This document shows, one piece after another, positions 8,697 through 17,595 of a DNA stretch of 64,000 bases. Every line of letters begins with the position of its first letter. The first letter of the stretch is position 1. The translations under genes and the position numbers were made by a program. Below the pieces are notes generated by a model, which was not told where the DNA came from, did no database searches, and saw nothing but the letters and a program-made list of their open reading frames with translations. Origin of the DNA: Marinomonas rhizomae (GTDB lineage: Bacteria > Pseudomonadota > Gammaproteobacteria > Pseudomonadales > Marinomonadaceae); assembly GCF_024397855.1 (NCBI RefSeq), contig NZ_CP073343.1, positions 868,001 to 932,000 on the forward strand, in the 5' to 3' direction.

Positions 8697-9857
8697 ATGC
8701 AATCTTTTGATGAGTTAATCGCGTTACGTAAAACCCTTCATCAGAACCCTGAGTTGTCTAATCAAGAGCAAGCGACGGCGGCTCGAATTCTCGAAGAGTT
8801 TCAGGCTTTCTCTGCGGATGAAGTTATTACCGATCTTGGCGGAACGGGTCTGGCGTTTGTATTCAATGGCGCTGAAAGTGGGCCAACGACTTTGATTCGT
8901 AGTGAGTTGGATGCCTTACCGATTGAAGAAACCAATAGCTTTGCACACCGCTCACAGGTGAAAGGCGTTTCTCATAAATGCGGTCATGATGGGCACATGA
9001 GTATTGTGACAGCATTGGGTGCGGAATTGGCGAAACATCGTCCTAAGAAGGGGCGTGTCGTGCTGTGTTTTCAACCGGCAGAAGAAACTGGTATGGGGGC
9101 GATTCAAGTCGTAAACGATGCGCGTTTTGCGGCTCTCCTTCCGGATTATGCTTTTGCATTGCACAATTACCCTGGCTTAGAGCTAGGCAAGGTTGCAGTG
9201 CGAGCGGGCACGTTCAATTGTGCGTCTCGGGGCATGATTATCCATTTAAAAGGCAAAACCTCCCACGCGGCGCATCCTGAAAATGGCGTCAGTCCTGCCA
9301 ATGCCATGTGCAAAATTATCCAAGAACTGAACTCTCTGCCAGCAAAGATTCCGCAACAAGTGGCCACAGGGCGAAATTGGGTAACGGTTATCCACGCAAA
9401 ATTAGGCGAAATTGCCTTTGGTACGGCGCCAGGCGATGCCGTGGTTATGGTGACGTTGCGCAGTGAAAGTAATGAAGGTATGCAAGCTCTGGTAGAGGAA
9501 GCTGAGCGCTTTTCTCAAACTGTGGCAAAGAGTGAAAACCTAAGCATTTCGTTTGAATACGATGATGCGTTTCAGGCTAGCGTGAACTCTCAACAAGGCT
9601 GTGATTTGGTCGTCTGTGCTTGTGATAACACTCAAACGCCTTTTTTATTATTAGATGAACCAATGCGTTGGTCGGAGGATTTTGGACAGTTTACCGCGAC
9701 AGCCAAAGAAGGAGCTATGTTTGCCTTGGGTGCTGGGCAAGCTAGCCCGCAATTACACAACCCTGATTACGACTTTCCCGATGGGTTGCTTCCCGTTGGT
9801 CGTGATTTGTTTCTGGATATTATTCGTCAGTTAAATGGTCTGGATCGTGGCCGTTAG
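8697..9857 (+). CDS. M20-family amidohydrolase
   Basis: A 386-residue zinc amidohydrolase of the M20D branch (hippurate / N-acyl amino acid / IAA-conjugate hydrolase type). Metal and catalytic motifs are visible: RSELDALPIEE (68-78), CGHDGH (95-100) and PAEETGMGA; the dimerisation domain carries KTSHAAHPENG. These enzymes cleave N-acyl or amide bonds of small metabolites in the cytoplasm; the substrate here cannot be deduced. The C-terminal metal-ligand histidine region (SPQLHNPDYDFPD) is present, so the enzyme looks intact. Confidence 0.9.
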   Translation: MQSFDELIALRKTLHQNPELSNQEQATAARILEEFQAFSADEVITDLGGTGLAFVFNGAESGPTTLIRSELDALPIEETNSFAHRSQVKGVSHKCGHDGHMSIVTALGAELAKHRPKKGRVVLCFQPAEETGMGAIQVVNDARFAALLPDYAFALHNYPGLELGKVAVRAGTFNCASRGMIIHLKGKTSHAAHPENGVSPANAMCKIIQELNSLPAKIPQQVATGRNWVTVIHAKLGEIAFGTAPGDAVVMVTLRSESNEGMQALVEEAERFSQTVAKSENLSISFEYDDAFQASVNSQQGCDLVVCACDNTQTPFLLLDEPMRWSEDFGQFTATAKEGAMFALGAGQASPQLHNPDYDFPDGLLPVGRDLFLDIIRQLNGLDRGR

Positions 9858-9861
9858 TAAA

Positions 9862-9899
9862 AAATGCCAGCAGACAGAAACGACTATTTGCTGGCATTT
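9862..9899. terminator. Hairpin between convergent genes
   Basis: AAATGCCAGCA pairs with TGCTGGCATTT over a 16-base loop, lying between the ends of the amidohydrolase and cupin genes. The T-tracts are short, so strength is uncertain, but the placement suits both genes. Confidence 0.6.
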
Positions 9900-9938
9900 A
9901 TTGAGATACGTTTGTTACCGACTACTTTGACGTGCTAT

Positions 9939-10283
9939 TTAAGCGAATACAAAGTATTTACGAACGGTTTCTACTACTTCCCAAGTACCTTTCATACCTG
10001 GCTCGATAACAAATACATCACCTGCTTTTAGGTGCTTTGGCTCTTCGCCTTCTGGTGTGATGATGCAGTAGCCTTCTAAGAAATGGCAAAATTCCCATTT
10101 GTCGTAGTTCACTTCAAACTTGCCAGGGGTACAGATCCAAGTCCCCATGATTTTGCTGCCGTCTGCTGAAAGGTAAGCGTTTAGGTTTACTGTATGCGGA
10201 TCGCCACCAATACGAGTCCATTTTGTTGCGTTTACCACAGGGGTAGGGCAGGTTTCACGCATGACGGTGATAAAGTCAGACAT
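9939..10283 (-). CDS. Small cupin-domain protein
   Basis: A 114-residue single-domain cupin of the DUF861/cupin_3 type, related in fold to ureidoglycine aminohydrolase. The second cupin motif is clear (PEGEEPKHLKAGDVFVIEPGMKGTWEV); the first motif lacks the canonical HxH (DKWEFCHFLEGY), so metal binding is uncertain. Proteins of this size are often annotated as stress or ethanolamine-related without biochemical support. It faces the M20 amidohydrolase tail to tail; no functional tie is implied. Confidence 0.85.
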   Translation of the reverse strand: MSDFITVMRETCPTPVVNATKWTRIGGDPHTVNLNAYLSADGSKIMGTWICTPGKFEVNYDKWEFCHFLEGYCIITPEGEEPKHLKAGDVFVIEPGMKGTWEVVETVRKYFVFA

Positions 10284-10500
10284 AGTAGCTCCAGATTGTA
10301 AGTTGAGTTAAAGGTCATAAATTGTAGGGTGCGGATGACTTAGGGGGTTGTCTGTTTACGTCATAAATATCCTTTAAACAGTTGTTAACATCTGTCATGG
10401 CTCTTCATCCTGTTTAACGCTAAAATCTGGCCGTTATAAATACGTGATTTTCAACATCATTTAATGCATTTTTATAAGTGCTCATTTTGAAGGATTCATA

Positions 10501-12600
10501 ATGAAGGTAAAAATTTTTAAAGCGGCTGCCGTTGTGGTTTGTCTGTCTTCCGCTGCCGCATTCGGCTTTAACTTGGATGTTTTTGGCTGGTTTCAAAAAG
10601 GCAATTCGATCGACCGCATGATTGAATATGTCCCTGCTGATACGGCGCTTTTTCTAGGCGGTGTCTCGAATGAAGAACTTGTTACCAGTTCTGACGAGAT
10701 GATGGCGCAGTTGAAAGGCAATGGCGACGCCGAAGTTGTGATGGAGTTGCTCGAATCTTTGCCTCCCAGTAAGGGCTTGGATTTTGTTAATTGGTTGGTG
10801 AAAGACTATTACGACGTTGCACCTAATGGTGGCATGGAAATATACCAACATTACGGTCTTGATATTGAAGGTGCGAGCGTTATTTATCTGGATGGGGTCT
10901 TTCCTGTTGCGCGTATAGCGTTAGAAAATGAAGAGACGTTTTTGACGCTGATAAAGCAAGCAGCACAAGAAACCGATGTCACCCTTGGTTCTGAAACGAT
11001 TGCTGGTCAGGCGTTAACGACGGTTGAGCTGGTAAACAAAGATGATGTCGTGCTGAAACTGGGTTTTATGATCAAGGATAAGGTGCTGACAGCGGCTGTT
11101 ATATCGCAAAAAGAAGATAAAGGAGCGCAAGAGCAGCGCTTTGCATTGGCGAAACCTGCGCAGCCTATGTCTGCTGACAGTTGGAAGAACGATGGTGGGG
11201 CTTATAACTTCTTAGCGGCTTCTCATGGTTATATGAGTTTGCAGAACATTGCGAATGCGATCTTAGATAAAGACTCCCGCGCTCACAAACAAGTGAAAGC
11301 ATTGGTGGGTGATGACTTGCCAGAATTGAGTGCTGCACAAATGCAATGTAAAGCCGACATCGTCAATATTGTGTCTGGTGTCCCACGTGTGGTCTTTGGC
11401 CTGAATAGCTATGACATTCAAGGCGATGACATGGCAGTAGGCTTCTCTTACGCATTAGAAATTAAAAATGCCAGCATTCTCGGTGAGTTAAATAAATTAC
11501 GTGGTTTTATCCCAAGTTATTTGAAAGCCGATAATGATTTGACGCTTGGCTTGGGGATTGGAGTAGCATCTGATGCTGTTTCGCCTGTGTTGACGAGCTT
11601 GTGGCGCCAATTCACAAAAGCTGACTTTAGCTGTGAACCACTACTGACAGCGCAATCAAAATTGCGCGAACAGAACCCTGCTGCACTTTCTGTATTTACC
11701 GGCATGGCGCAAGGTTTATCGGGCGTGAGTGTCGGTATCTTTGATCTTGCAAAAGATGAGAGCAGTCAAATAGGCGTGAAATACGATGCTATTGCGACTC
11801 TTACCAGTGATAAGCCAGACGTATTGGCAGCACTTGCTGCTCAGTATATCCCTATGCTTCGCGGTATTCAGATTCCAACCGACGGAAGTGCAGTAAATCT
11901 AGCTGACAGCGGCTTGCCGATTGATGCATTCGTGGCGATTAAGGGGAAGCATTTAGTCGCTTACACTGGTGATAAAAGTAAACAAATTGCTGAGCAGTTA
12001 GCAACGGAAGAAGTGACTCAAAATGGCATGGTTGCCGTCGCTATGGACAGCACTAAGTTAAGCGATTTACTGATGAATTTTGGACAATACACTGCCAAGA
12101 TGGGGAGCGATTGTACGGACTTGTACACAGCTTCCGCAGCGCTGAGTGGCTTGCCATTTACGTTAAATATTCAAGAAGGTTTTAACGACAAAGGTTACGA
12201 AAGTAATTGGTCTATGTATGTTGAAGGTTTAGCTGAAATCAAAAATATTAAGCGTAAAGATTTGCTAAACAGCTTTAACGTAGAGTACTTAGATGAGCAG
12301 TGCAACTGGATTGATACGGGAATTGAAACCTTTAATGAAGATGGCACTGGCACCTTTGTTGATACGGATGAATCTGACAGCTGTAATGTATATGAAAGTC
12401 GTTTTAACTGGTCGCACTCGACGCTTATGATTACGGAAAGTGGCTCGGACACACAGTTCCGTAGTGGCTGTGATAGCGAATGGGAACAACAAGAAAGTGT
12501 CGACTTTAGCTGCCAAATCTTAAGTGCAAAAGACAATTCGTTTTATTGCTTGCAAGACGATAGCGAGTACAAAGCGCTTTATCGTTATACACAGAAGTAA
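10501..12600 (+). CDS. Large exported protein of unknown function
   Basis: A 699-residue protein with an N-terminal signal peptide (basic MKVKIFK, hydrophobic core, cleavage near AAAFGF), so periplasmic or surface-exposed. There is no transmembrane segment after it. The first 530 residues look like one repetitive alpha/beta fold with phrases such as ADTALFLGG, VNLADSGLPIDAFVAIKG and LVAYTGD, recalling DUF3352-type proteins; that assignment is from memory only. The last ~110 residues (from about 585) are cysteine-rich, with CNWIDTG, DSCNVYE, SGCDSEW and SCQIL, suggesting a disulfide-bonded domain. It is monocistronic with its own terminator. Confidence 0.75.
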   Translation: MKVKIFKAAAVVVCLSSAAAFGFNLDVFGWFQKGNSIDRMIEYVPADTALFLGGVSNEELVTSSDEMMAQLKGNGDAEVVMELLESLPPSKGLDFVNWLVKDYYDVAPNGGMEIYQHYGLDIEGASVIYLDGVFPVARIALENEETFLTLIKQAAQETDVTLGSETIAGQALTTVELVNKDDVVLKLGFMIKDKVLTAAVISQKEDKGAQEQRFALAKPAQPMSADSWKNDGGAYNFLAASHGYMSLQNIANAILDKDSRAHKQVKALVGDDLPELSAAQMQCKADIVNIVSGVPRVVFGLNSYDIQGDDMAVGFSYALEIKNASILGELNKLRGFIPSYLKADNDLTLGLGIGVASDAVSPVLTSLWRQFTKADFSCEPLLTAQSKLREQNPAALSVFTGMAQGLSGVSVGIFDLAKDESSQIGVKYDAIATLTSDKPDVLAALAAQYIPMLRGIQIPTDGSAVNLADSGLPIDAFVAIKGKHLVAYTGDKSKQIAEQLATEEVTQNGMVAVAMDSTKLSDLLMNFGQYTAKMGSDCTDLYTASAALSGLPFTLNIQEGFNDKGYESNWSMYVEGLAEIKNIKRKDLLNSFNVEYLDEQCNWIDTGIETFNEDGTGTFVDTDESDSCNVYESRFNWSHSTLMITESGSDTQFRSGCDSEWEQQESVDFSCQILSAKDNSFYCLQDDSEYKALYRYTQK

Positions 12601-12640
12601 TTGGCTCCGCGTTAATTTAGAGCTTTATTATGCGCATAAG

Positions 12641-12675
12641 AAATCCAATAGCTTTGCCGCTATTGGATTTTTTTT
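12641..12675 (+). terminator. Strong rho-independent terminator
   Basis: AAATCCAATAGC pairs perfectly with GCTATTGGATTT over a 6-base loop and runs into eight T residues. It closes the 699-residue protein gene. Confidence 0.9.
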
Positions 12676-12758
12676 ATCGCAAGTTTATATATTAGGTCAC
12701 CTTATTTAGCGTTGGTAAATACGATGCCCATGAATAGAGTATCCGGCGCTAGAAAAGG

Positions 12759-13082
12759 TTATTGCGCCGCTTGCCAAATCTGGCCAGAGCGGTTCCCTGT
12801 TCGACAATAAGCGTGAATGTTTTTAGCGTTTTGAATGGCTGCTTTAAAAGCTTCGACATCGGACTCTGCCATTTGTCCGCCTACAAAGGGGATGTGCTCC
12901 GCTCGGATATCTTTCTCTTTCGCATATGCGGCAATGTCGGCAAATGGAAGTTGTCCTTCCTCTTCACCGTCGGGTCGATTGCAGATAATAAGCGTGACGC
13001 CAGATTTTGCTAAGGTGTCTACATCGTCCAAGCTGATCTGCTCAGACACGGAATAGTTGTCTGTGATTATTTTGCGTAACAT
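12759..13082 (-). CDS. DUF442-family sulfurtransferase/phosphatase-like protein
   Basis: A 107-residue protein of the TIGR01244/DUF442 family, corresponding to the N-terminal domain of Blh (beta-lactamase-hydrolase-like) sulfur proteins. The active loop is CRTGNRS with C93 as nucleophile, resembling rhodanese CRxGxR loops. It is expected to handle persulfide sulfur in H2S detoxification. It follows the metallo-beta-lactamase gene by 26 bp on the same strand, so the two form an operon. In Xylella and Agrobacterium Blh the two domains are fused; here they are separate proteins. Confidence 0.88.
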   Translation of the reverse strand: MLRKIITDNYSVSEQISLDDVDTLAKSGVTLIICNRPDGEEEGQLPFADIAAYAKEKDIRAEHIPFVGGQMAESDVEAFKAAIQNAKNIHAYCRTGNRSGQIWQAAQ

Positions 13083-13108
13083 AGCTACTCTCTTTATAGA
13101 ATTATTTT

Positions 13109-13990
13109 TTATTTGAATGCATTCAAAGGAACTTTTAGATACGACAAACCATTGTCTTCTGGTTCAGGCATGTGTCCCGCTCTCATATTAATTTGCAGCG
13201 ATGGCAAAATTAGGCGAGGCATGGCCAATGTCTTGTCACGGGTTTCACGTAATTCCACAAAGGTTTCTTTGCTCATGCCTTTTTTAACATGAATGTTCAA
13301 TTCGCGTTGGGCTTTGACTGTGGTTTCATATTCTAGTTCGCGACCGTTGGGACAATAGTCATGGCACATGAAAATGCGATGATCTTCTGGTAACGACAAT
13401 ATCTTTTGTACCGAATCGAACAATATGCCTGCATCTCCACCGGGAAAGTCTGCACGTGCAGTGCCAGCATCTGGCATAAATAAAGTATCGCCAACAAAAA
13501 CCGCATCACCTAAAACATGGGTGAAACAAGCTGGTGTGTGGCCTGGCGTATGAAGCGCAGTACATAGCATCGAGCCGACATGATAGTGTTCATTGTCATT
13601 AAACAGGTGATCAAATTGTGAGCCATCTAATTTAAATGCCGTGCCTTCATTGAATATCTTGCCAAAGGTGTCTTGCACTATGGTGATTTGCTTTCCAATA
13701 CCTATTTTGCCACCGACTTTGCTTTGAATATAGGGTGCTGCAGAAAGGTGATCTGCATGGACATGAGTTTCAATTAACCATTCTACCTCTAGTTTATGTG
13801 TGGTGATGTACTCAATAATTTCGTCAGCACCTGTATGGGAAGTGCCGCCAGATGCATAGTCAAAGTCCAATACGCTGTCGACGATGGCGCAGCTAGAAGA
13901 GGCCGGATCTTTAACGACATAAGAAAAGGTATTGGAGTCTTTATCAAAAAACGTGACAACACTGGGGTGGAAGAGAGAGTCAGTAGTCAT
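13109..13990 (-). CDS. MBL-fold persulfide-dioxygenase-like protein (Blh C-terminal type)
   Basis: A 293-residue metallo-beta-lactamase-fold enzyme. Metal ligands are visible as HVHADH (76-81), H151 in HTPGH, D168 in VGDTLF and H210 in CHDY. This ligand set and the sequence style match the Blh/ETHE1-like persulfide dioxygenases, which oxidise glutathione persulfide to sulfite using mononuclear iron. The adjacent DUF442 protein would supply sulfurtransferase activity. A palindromic operator lies 40 bp upstream, but no BigR/ArsR-type repressor gene is next to it in this window. Confidence 0.88.
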   Translation of the reverse strand: MTTDSLFHPSVVTFFDKDSNTFSYVVKDPASSSCAIVDSVLDFDYASGGTSHTGADEIIEYITTHKLEVEWLIETHVHADHLSAAPYIQSKVGGKIGIGKQITIVQDTFGKIFNEGTAFKLDGSQFDHLFNDNEHYHVGSMLCTALHTPGHTPACFTHVLGDAVFVGDTLFMPDAGTARADFPGGDAGILFDSVQKILSLPEDHRIFMCHDYCPNGRELEYETTVKAQRELNIHVKKGMSKETFVELRETRDKTLAMPRLILPSLQINMRAGHMPEPEDNGLSYLKVPLNAFK

Positions 13991-14029
13991 TTTTTGCCTC
14001 GTTGAAGTTGTTGAGTCAAAGATGTCTTA

Positions 14030-14049
14030 ATATTAGTTATATCTAATAT
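14030..14049. promoter_or_regulatory. Palindromic operator upstream of the sulfur operon
   Basis: ATATTAG-TTATAT-CTAATAT has perfect 7-bp arms and lies 40 bp upstream of the MBL start codon. AT-rich palindromes of this length are typical of ArsR-type persulfide sensors such as BigR, which control this operon elsewhere. The regulator itself is not in the neighbourhood. Confidence 0.6.
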
Positions 14050-14273
14050 AGTTGAGTGTCGGTATATTTAAAAGATATTTTTTAGCCCTGTTGATGTAAA
14101 ACTTAACTCTTGTCTGCTCTGTCCTTGTTTGAAAAAATGAAAAAACAGTGTCTTATTACGAAAAGTATCAAATAATTGATTATTGTTTGAAATAAGATAT
14201 TTTTGGTCGGGTTTATGTTATCTGAGCTCTTTACTATAACGACTTTAAAGGTTGAAATAGTAAGGTGAAAATA

Positions 14274-14807
14274 ATGAAAAAAGTATTACTGATATCGGTG
14301 GCGTTAAGCGGATTGGTCTCCATGAGCAGCAATGCGTTTGAGCTAACAAGCCAAGACATTCAAGAAGGGCAGAAAATCCCACAGGCGTTTGAATTTAATA
14401 GTTTTGGTTGTGATGGAGAGAATAAATCTCCTCAATTAGCCTGGACGGATTCACCTAAGGGGACGAAGAGCTTCGCTATTACCGTGTACGATCCAGATGC
14501 ACCAACAGGCAGTGGCTGGTGGCATTGGTCGGCTTTTAATATTCCTACTTCGGTTACGTCTTTAGCTCAAGGTGCTGACTTAACGAAGCTTGGTGCGACA
14601 GAGCTTAAATCTGATTACGGTAGTGTTGGCTTTGGCGGTTTTTGTCCACCAAAAGGCGATAATATGCATCGTTATCAATTTACTGTTTGGGCACTACCTG
14701 TGGAAAAGCTGGACTTAAGTGCTGATGTTTCACCGGCACTGGCGGGTTATACGGTACGTAGTATGGCTCTGGGCAAGGCAGTATTAGTCGCGCCTTATAA
14801 TCGTTAA
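14274..14807 (+). CDS. Exported YbhB/YbcL-type PEBP protein
   Basis: About 177 aa with a signal peptide (MKKVLLISVALSGLVSMSSNA). The body is a phosphatidylethanolamine-binding-protein fold of the bacterial YbhB/YbcL group: KSPQLAW, DPDAPTGSGWWHWSAFNIP and GFGGFCPPKGDNMHRYQFTVWAL are family signatures. Function in bacteria is poorly known; a periplasmic location is predicted. I use ATG 14274 (TAAGG eight bases upstream) over the in-frame GTG at 14265. The AraC gene begins 23 bp after its stop, so the two are probably cotranscribed. Confidence 0.9.
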   Translation: MKKVLLISVALSGLVSMSSNAFELTSQDIQEGQKIPQAFEFNSFGCDGENKSPQLAWTDSPKGTKSFAITVYDPDAPTGSGWWHWSAFNIPTSVTSLAQGADLTKLGATELKSDYGSVGFGGFCPPKGDNMHRYQFTVWALPVEKLDLSADVSPALAGYTVRSMALGKAVLVAPYNR

Positions 14808-14830
14808 CGAATCATCGGCTAGGAGTGAAA

Positions 14831-15601
14831 ATGGGCCCTGCTTTTAAAGTTAGCCAAATGTATGGTGTGCAAACACAGCGAATGCGTAATGTAGCAATTC
14901 TTACTCCTAGCCTTTTTAAAATTCGCTCAGGGCGAAAACGGCTATTTTGGCAAGATGACGTGTTGGATTTTGATGCCTCAACACTTTTGTTAACAAAAGC
15001 AGGGCAACAATTGACGTTTGAAAACGAGCCGACTAAAGAGCGTTTTTTGTCAGCACAGATGAGTTTTCAACGACCGCCTCCAGAAGCCTTGATAGAGCTT
15101 AGTATCACAGTGAATGCTCAGCGAACGCCAAGCTTTAAACCCAGTCGATCTTTGATGGCGAGTCTCGATTTTTTGTTTGAATTGGATACGGATGGATTGA
15201 GTGAAACGACTCAAGCGTATTGGTTAAATGGTTTTTACCAGCAACTGGCCGAAGTAGGGAAGTTACATCTACTCTTTGATGGGCATTTTGTGCCTTTTGC
15301 GCAAAAAGTGACTGAACTGTTGCAACAAACGCCATGGCAAGGTTATCAATTGGATCAAGTTGCTGCGCATTTTTCAGTGAGTCGAGCAACATTGATTCGC
15401 CGTTTAAAAGACGAAAATACACAGTTCAGAACGCTGTTAACTCGAGTGCGAATGAATCATGCTATTAGTTTGATGCAACAAGGATATCGACAGCAAATAG
15501 ACATTGCCGTTCGTTGCGGTTACCAGTCTCAAGAACGTTTTAGTCAGCGTTTTTTTAAGTCGTTTGGGGTGACACCAAATGAATACATAAAGACACTTTA
15601 A
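14831..15601 (+). CDS. AraC-family transcriptional regulator
   Basis: About 256 aa. The C-terminal ~90 residues form the double helix-turn-helix of AraC proteins (LDQVAAHFSVSRATLIRRLKDE and IAVRCGYQSQERFSQRFFKSFGVTPNEYIK). The N-terminal half is a ligand-sensing beta domain of unrecognised specificity. AGGAG directly precedes ATG 14831 with five bases between, favouring it over GTG 14825. It is probably a local regulator of the PEBP gene. Confidence 0.88.
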   Translation: MGPAFKVSQMYGVQTQRMRNVAILTPSLFKIRSGRKRLFWQDDVLDFDASTLLLTKAGQQLTFENEPTKERFLSAQMSFQRPPPEALIELSITVNAQRTPSFKPSRSLMASLDFLFELDTDGLSETTQAYWLNGFYQQLAEVGKLHLLFDGHFVPFAQKVTELLQQTPWQGYQLDQVAAHFSVSRATLIRRLKDENTQFRTLLTRVRMNHAISLMQQGYRQQIDIAVRCGYQSQERFSQRFFKSFGVTPNEYIKTL

Positions 15602-15775
15602 TCGGTGTCTTTGAATGAAAAGTTGCCCTAGTTTCTTCTTGAAGCGTAACGACGCAATGATGATTTCGCCTATGGTAAACAATCCTAGCTATAGGGCATC
15701 TTTACCTAATTGGTATTAAGTGGGGGGGGATTTAAATGCGGTTTTTATTTTTTGCTAGTCACTGTCTTTCGAAAA

Positions 15776-15804
15776 GAAGAGAAGAGCATTTTGCTCATCT
15801 CTTC
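15776..15804 (-). terminator. Hairpin downstream of the chemoreceptor gene
   Basis: GAAGAGAAGAGC and GCTCATCTCTTC form an imperfect stem (one small internal mismatch) over a 5-base loop, 22 bp beyond the chemoreceptor stop codon on its strand. The T-tract is poor. Confidence 0.45.
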
Positions 15805-15825
15805 ATAATTGGTTAGAAAGTGAAA

Positions 15826-17448
15826 TCAAGCAAACTGGAATTGTTTGATTTTTTTGCTTAAGTCATCGGTCATGTTGGCAATCATGGTGCTGCCTTCGGA
15901 TACTTGCTGAGAATCTTCGAGGACTTTTTCAGAGACCTCTCGAATGCCCATAATGTTGTGATTAATTTCTTCTGCGACTGTACCTTGCTGTTCAGCGGCA
16001 GAGGCGATTTGATGGCTACGAGCAGAAACGTCGTCCACTCGCATTAGCATGTTTTTCAGGTTTTCAGCGGCAACATGCATTCTGTCTGCACCGCGTTCAG
16101 CTTGTTGGGTGCTGGTTGCCATGGATACAGATGCTTCTTTTGATTGGTGCTGAAGCTTTTCGATGATGGTGCGGATTTCGACGGTTGATCCTTGTGTTCG
16201 GCTGGCCAGTGAGCGAACTTCATCTGCTACGACGGCAAAGCCTCGGCCGAGTTCTCCTGCGCGAGCCGCTTCGATCGCTGCGTTCAAGGCTAGTAGGTTG
16301 GTTTGCTCGGATATATCACCGATAACACCTAAAACAGAATCTATATCCCCAGTTTGTTCAAGCAACTTGATGATGACGTCGTTAGCGCCTTCTATGTTTT
16401 TAGTCAGAGTTTGAATGTCTTCATTTGTCGCGTCTAAGTCTTGGCTGCTTTGACGGGTGATGGTTTGTACTGTTTGTGTGGCATCTGCTGTGTCTTTGGC
16501 ATGCTGTGCGACGTCCCGAATGGAGTAAGACATTTCGTTCATAGCGGTAGCAAGCATTTCGACTTCTTGGAATTGGTGATCCATTCCTTGCTTGGTGTGC
16601 AGACTGTTACTTTGCATTTGAACACAAACAGCTTGCAGTTCTGTGATGGCGTGGTCGACTTCGAGTAAAGTATCGTTTAATGATTCAGATGCGCGGTTTG
16701 CCGCCTTGGCTAGAATACCTATTTCGTCTCCGCGTTGCATGTCTAGTTGTTTAGTAAGATCACCATCTGAAATATGCTGAAGGTGTTCGGTTACGGTTTT
16801 AAGTGGGCGAGTAATATTGCGCACAATAGTGACACTGCCTATAAGTGCAATGAGTACTAGAATGAGTTCGATCACCGCAGACTTTTGTACTGCCGCCCAA
16901 AAAATATCAGTCACACCACTGTACAGCACGCCACTGCCGATGACCCAGCCCCAAGGTTGATAACCTTTTACATAAGAGACTTTGTCTTCAGGTTGTGAAA
17001 CTTGCGGACCTTTGTAGGCATAGTTAACGTAACCTTCACCTTTGTTTTTTACTATAGAGACCATTGCTTGCCAGTGATGAAAGCCATTAACGTCGGTCAC
17101 ATTAGCCATGCTTTTGCCTGTGATTTCAGGTTTGAAAGGGTGCATGAGTAACTTAGTTTGCATGTCGTTAACCCAGAAATAGCCTTCATCGCCAAAACGA
17201 AGGGCTGAAAGGGCTTTTAGAGCGGATTGCTTGGCTTGGGCTTCGCCAATAATGGGGGCTTGATCGCCGTAATGTTTTACCAGGGAGTAGGCGCTATCGA
17301 CTTGTTCTTTTACTTGTAATTGTCGCGCGTTGAGTAATTCGCTGTGCAGTTCGTTATAGGCCATAGCGCTAAAAACGATGAGTAATGTGACTAAAGTGGC
17401 AATAAGTCCCCATAGTTTGTAGCTTACTTTGATTGAACTTAGCTTCAT
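15826..17448 (-). CDS. Methyl-accepting chemotaxis protein with Cache sensor
   Basis: A 540-residue chemoreceptor. Order of parts: N-terminal membrane segment (about 11-30), periplasmic single-Cache (sCache_2) domain with the signature [27 protein letters not shown], second membrane segment (about 187-208), HAMP domain ([23 protein letters not shown]), and the cytoplasmic signalling hairpin whose tip is [37 protein letters not shown]. sCache_2 receptors often sense small organic acids, but no ligand can be read here. There is no C-terminal NWETF-like pentapeptide. Confidence 0.95.
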   Translation of the reverse strand: MKLSSIKVSYKLWGLIATLVTLLIVFSAMAYNELHSELLNARQLQVKEQVDSAYSLVKHYGDQAPIIGEAQAKQSALKALSALRFGDEGYFWVNDMQTKLLMHPFKPEITGKSMANVTDVNGFHHWQAMVSIVKNKGEGYVNYAYKGPQVSQPEDKVSYVKGYQPWGWVIGSGVLYSGVTDIFWAAVQKSAVIELILVLIALIGSVTIVRNITRPLKTVTEHLQHISDGDLTKQLDMQRGDEIGILAKAANRASESLNDTLLEVDHAITELQAVCVQMQSNSLHTKQGMDHQFQEVEMLATAMNEMSYSIRDVAQHAKDTADATQTVQTITRQSSQDLDATNEDIQTLTKNIEGANDVIIKLLEQTGDIDSVLGVIGDISEQTNLLALNAAIEAARAGELGRGFAVVADEVRSLASRTQGSTVEIRTIIEKLQHQSKEASVSMATSTQQAERGADRMHVAAENLKNMLMRVDDVSARSHQIASAAEQQGTVAEEINHNIMGIREVSEKVLEDSQQVSEGSTMIANMTDDLSKKIKQFQFA

Positions 17449-17595
17449 ACGACATCCCTATTAATGTTTATTTTATAAGCAGGGATTATGGGCTGGAGTG
17501 CCGGTTGAGATTGTGATCGAAATCAAGATAAAAGCACTTTGTTTGGCATTTTGTTAACATCCAAGACCTGAAGAATTTTTTCATAAGGAAGCGCA

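Noticed and set aside
12195..12536. Open frames opposite the 3' end of the 699-residue gene
   Set aside because: Two overlapping antisense frames appear here, as expected by chance; the plus-strand gene has a signal peptide and terminator.
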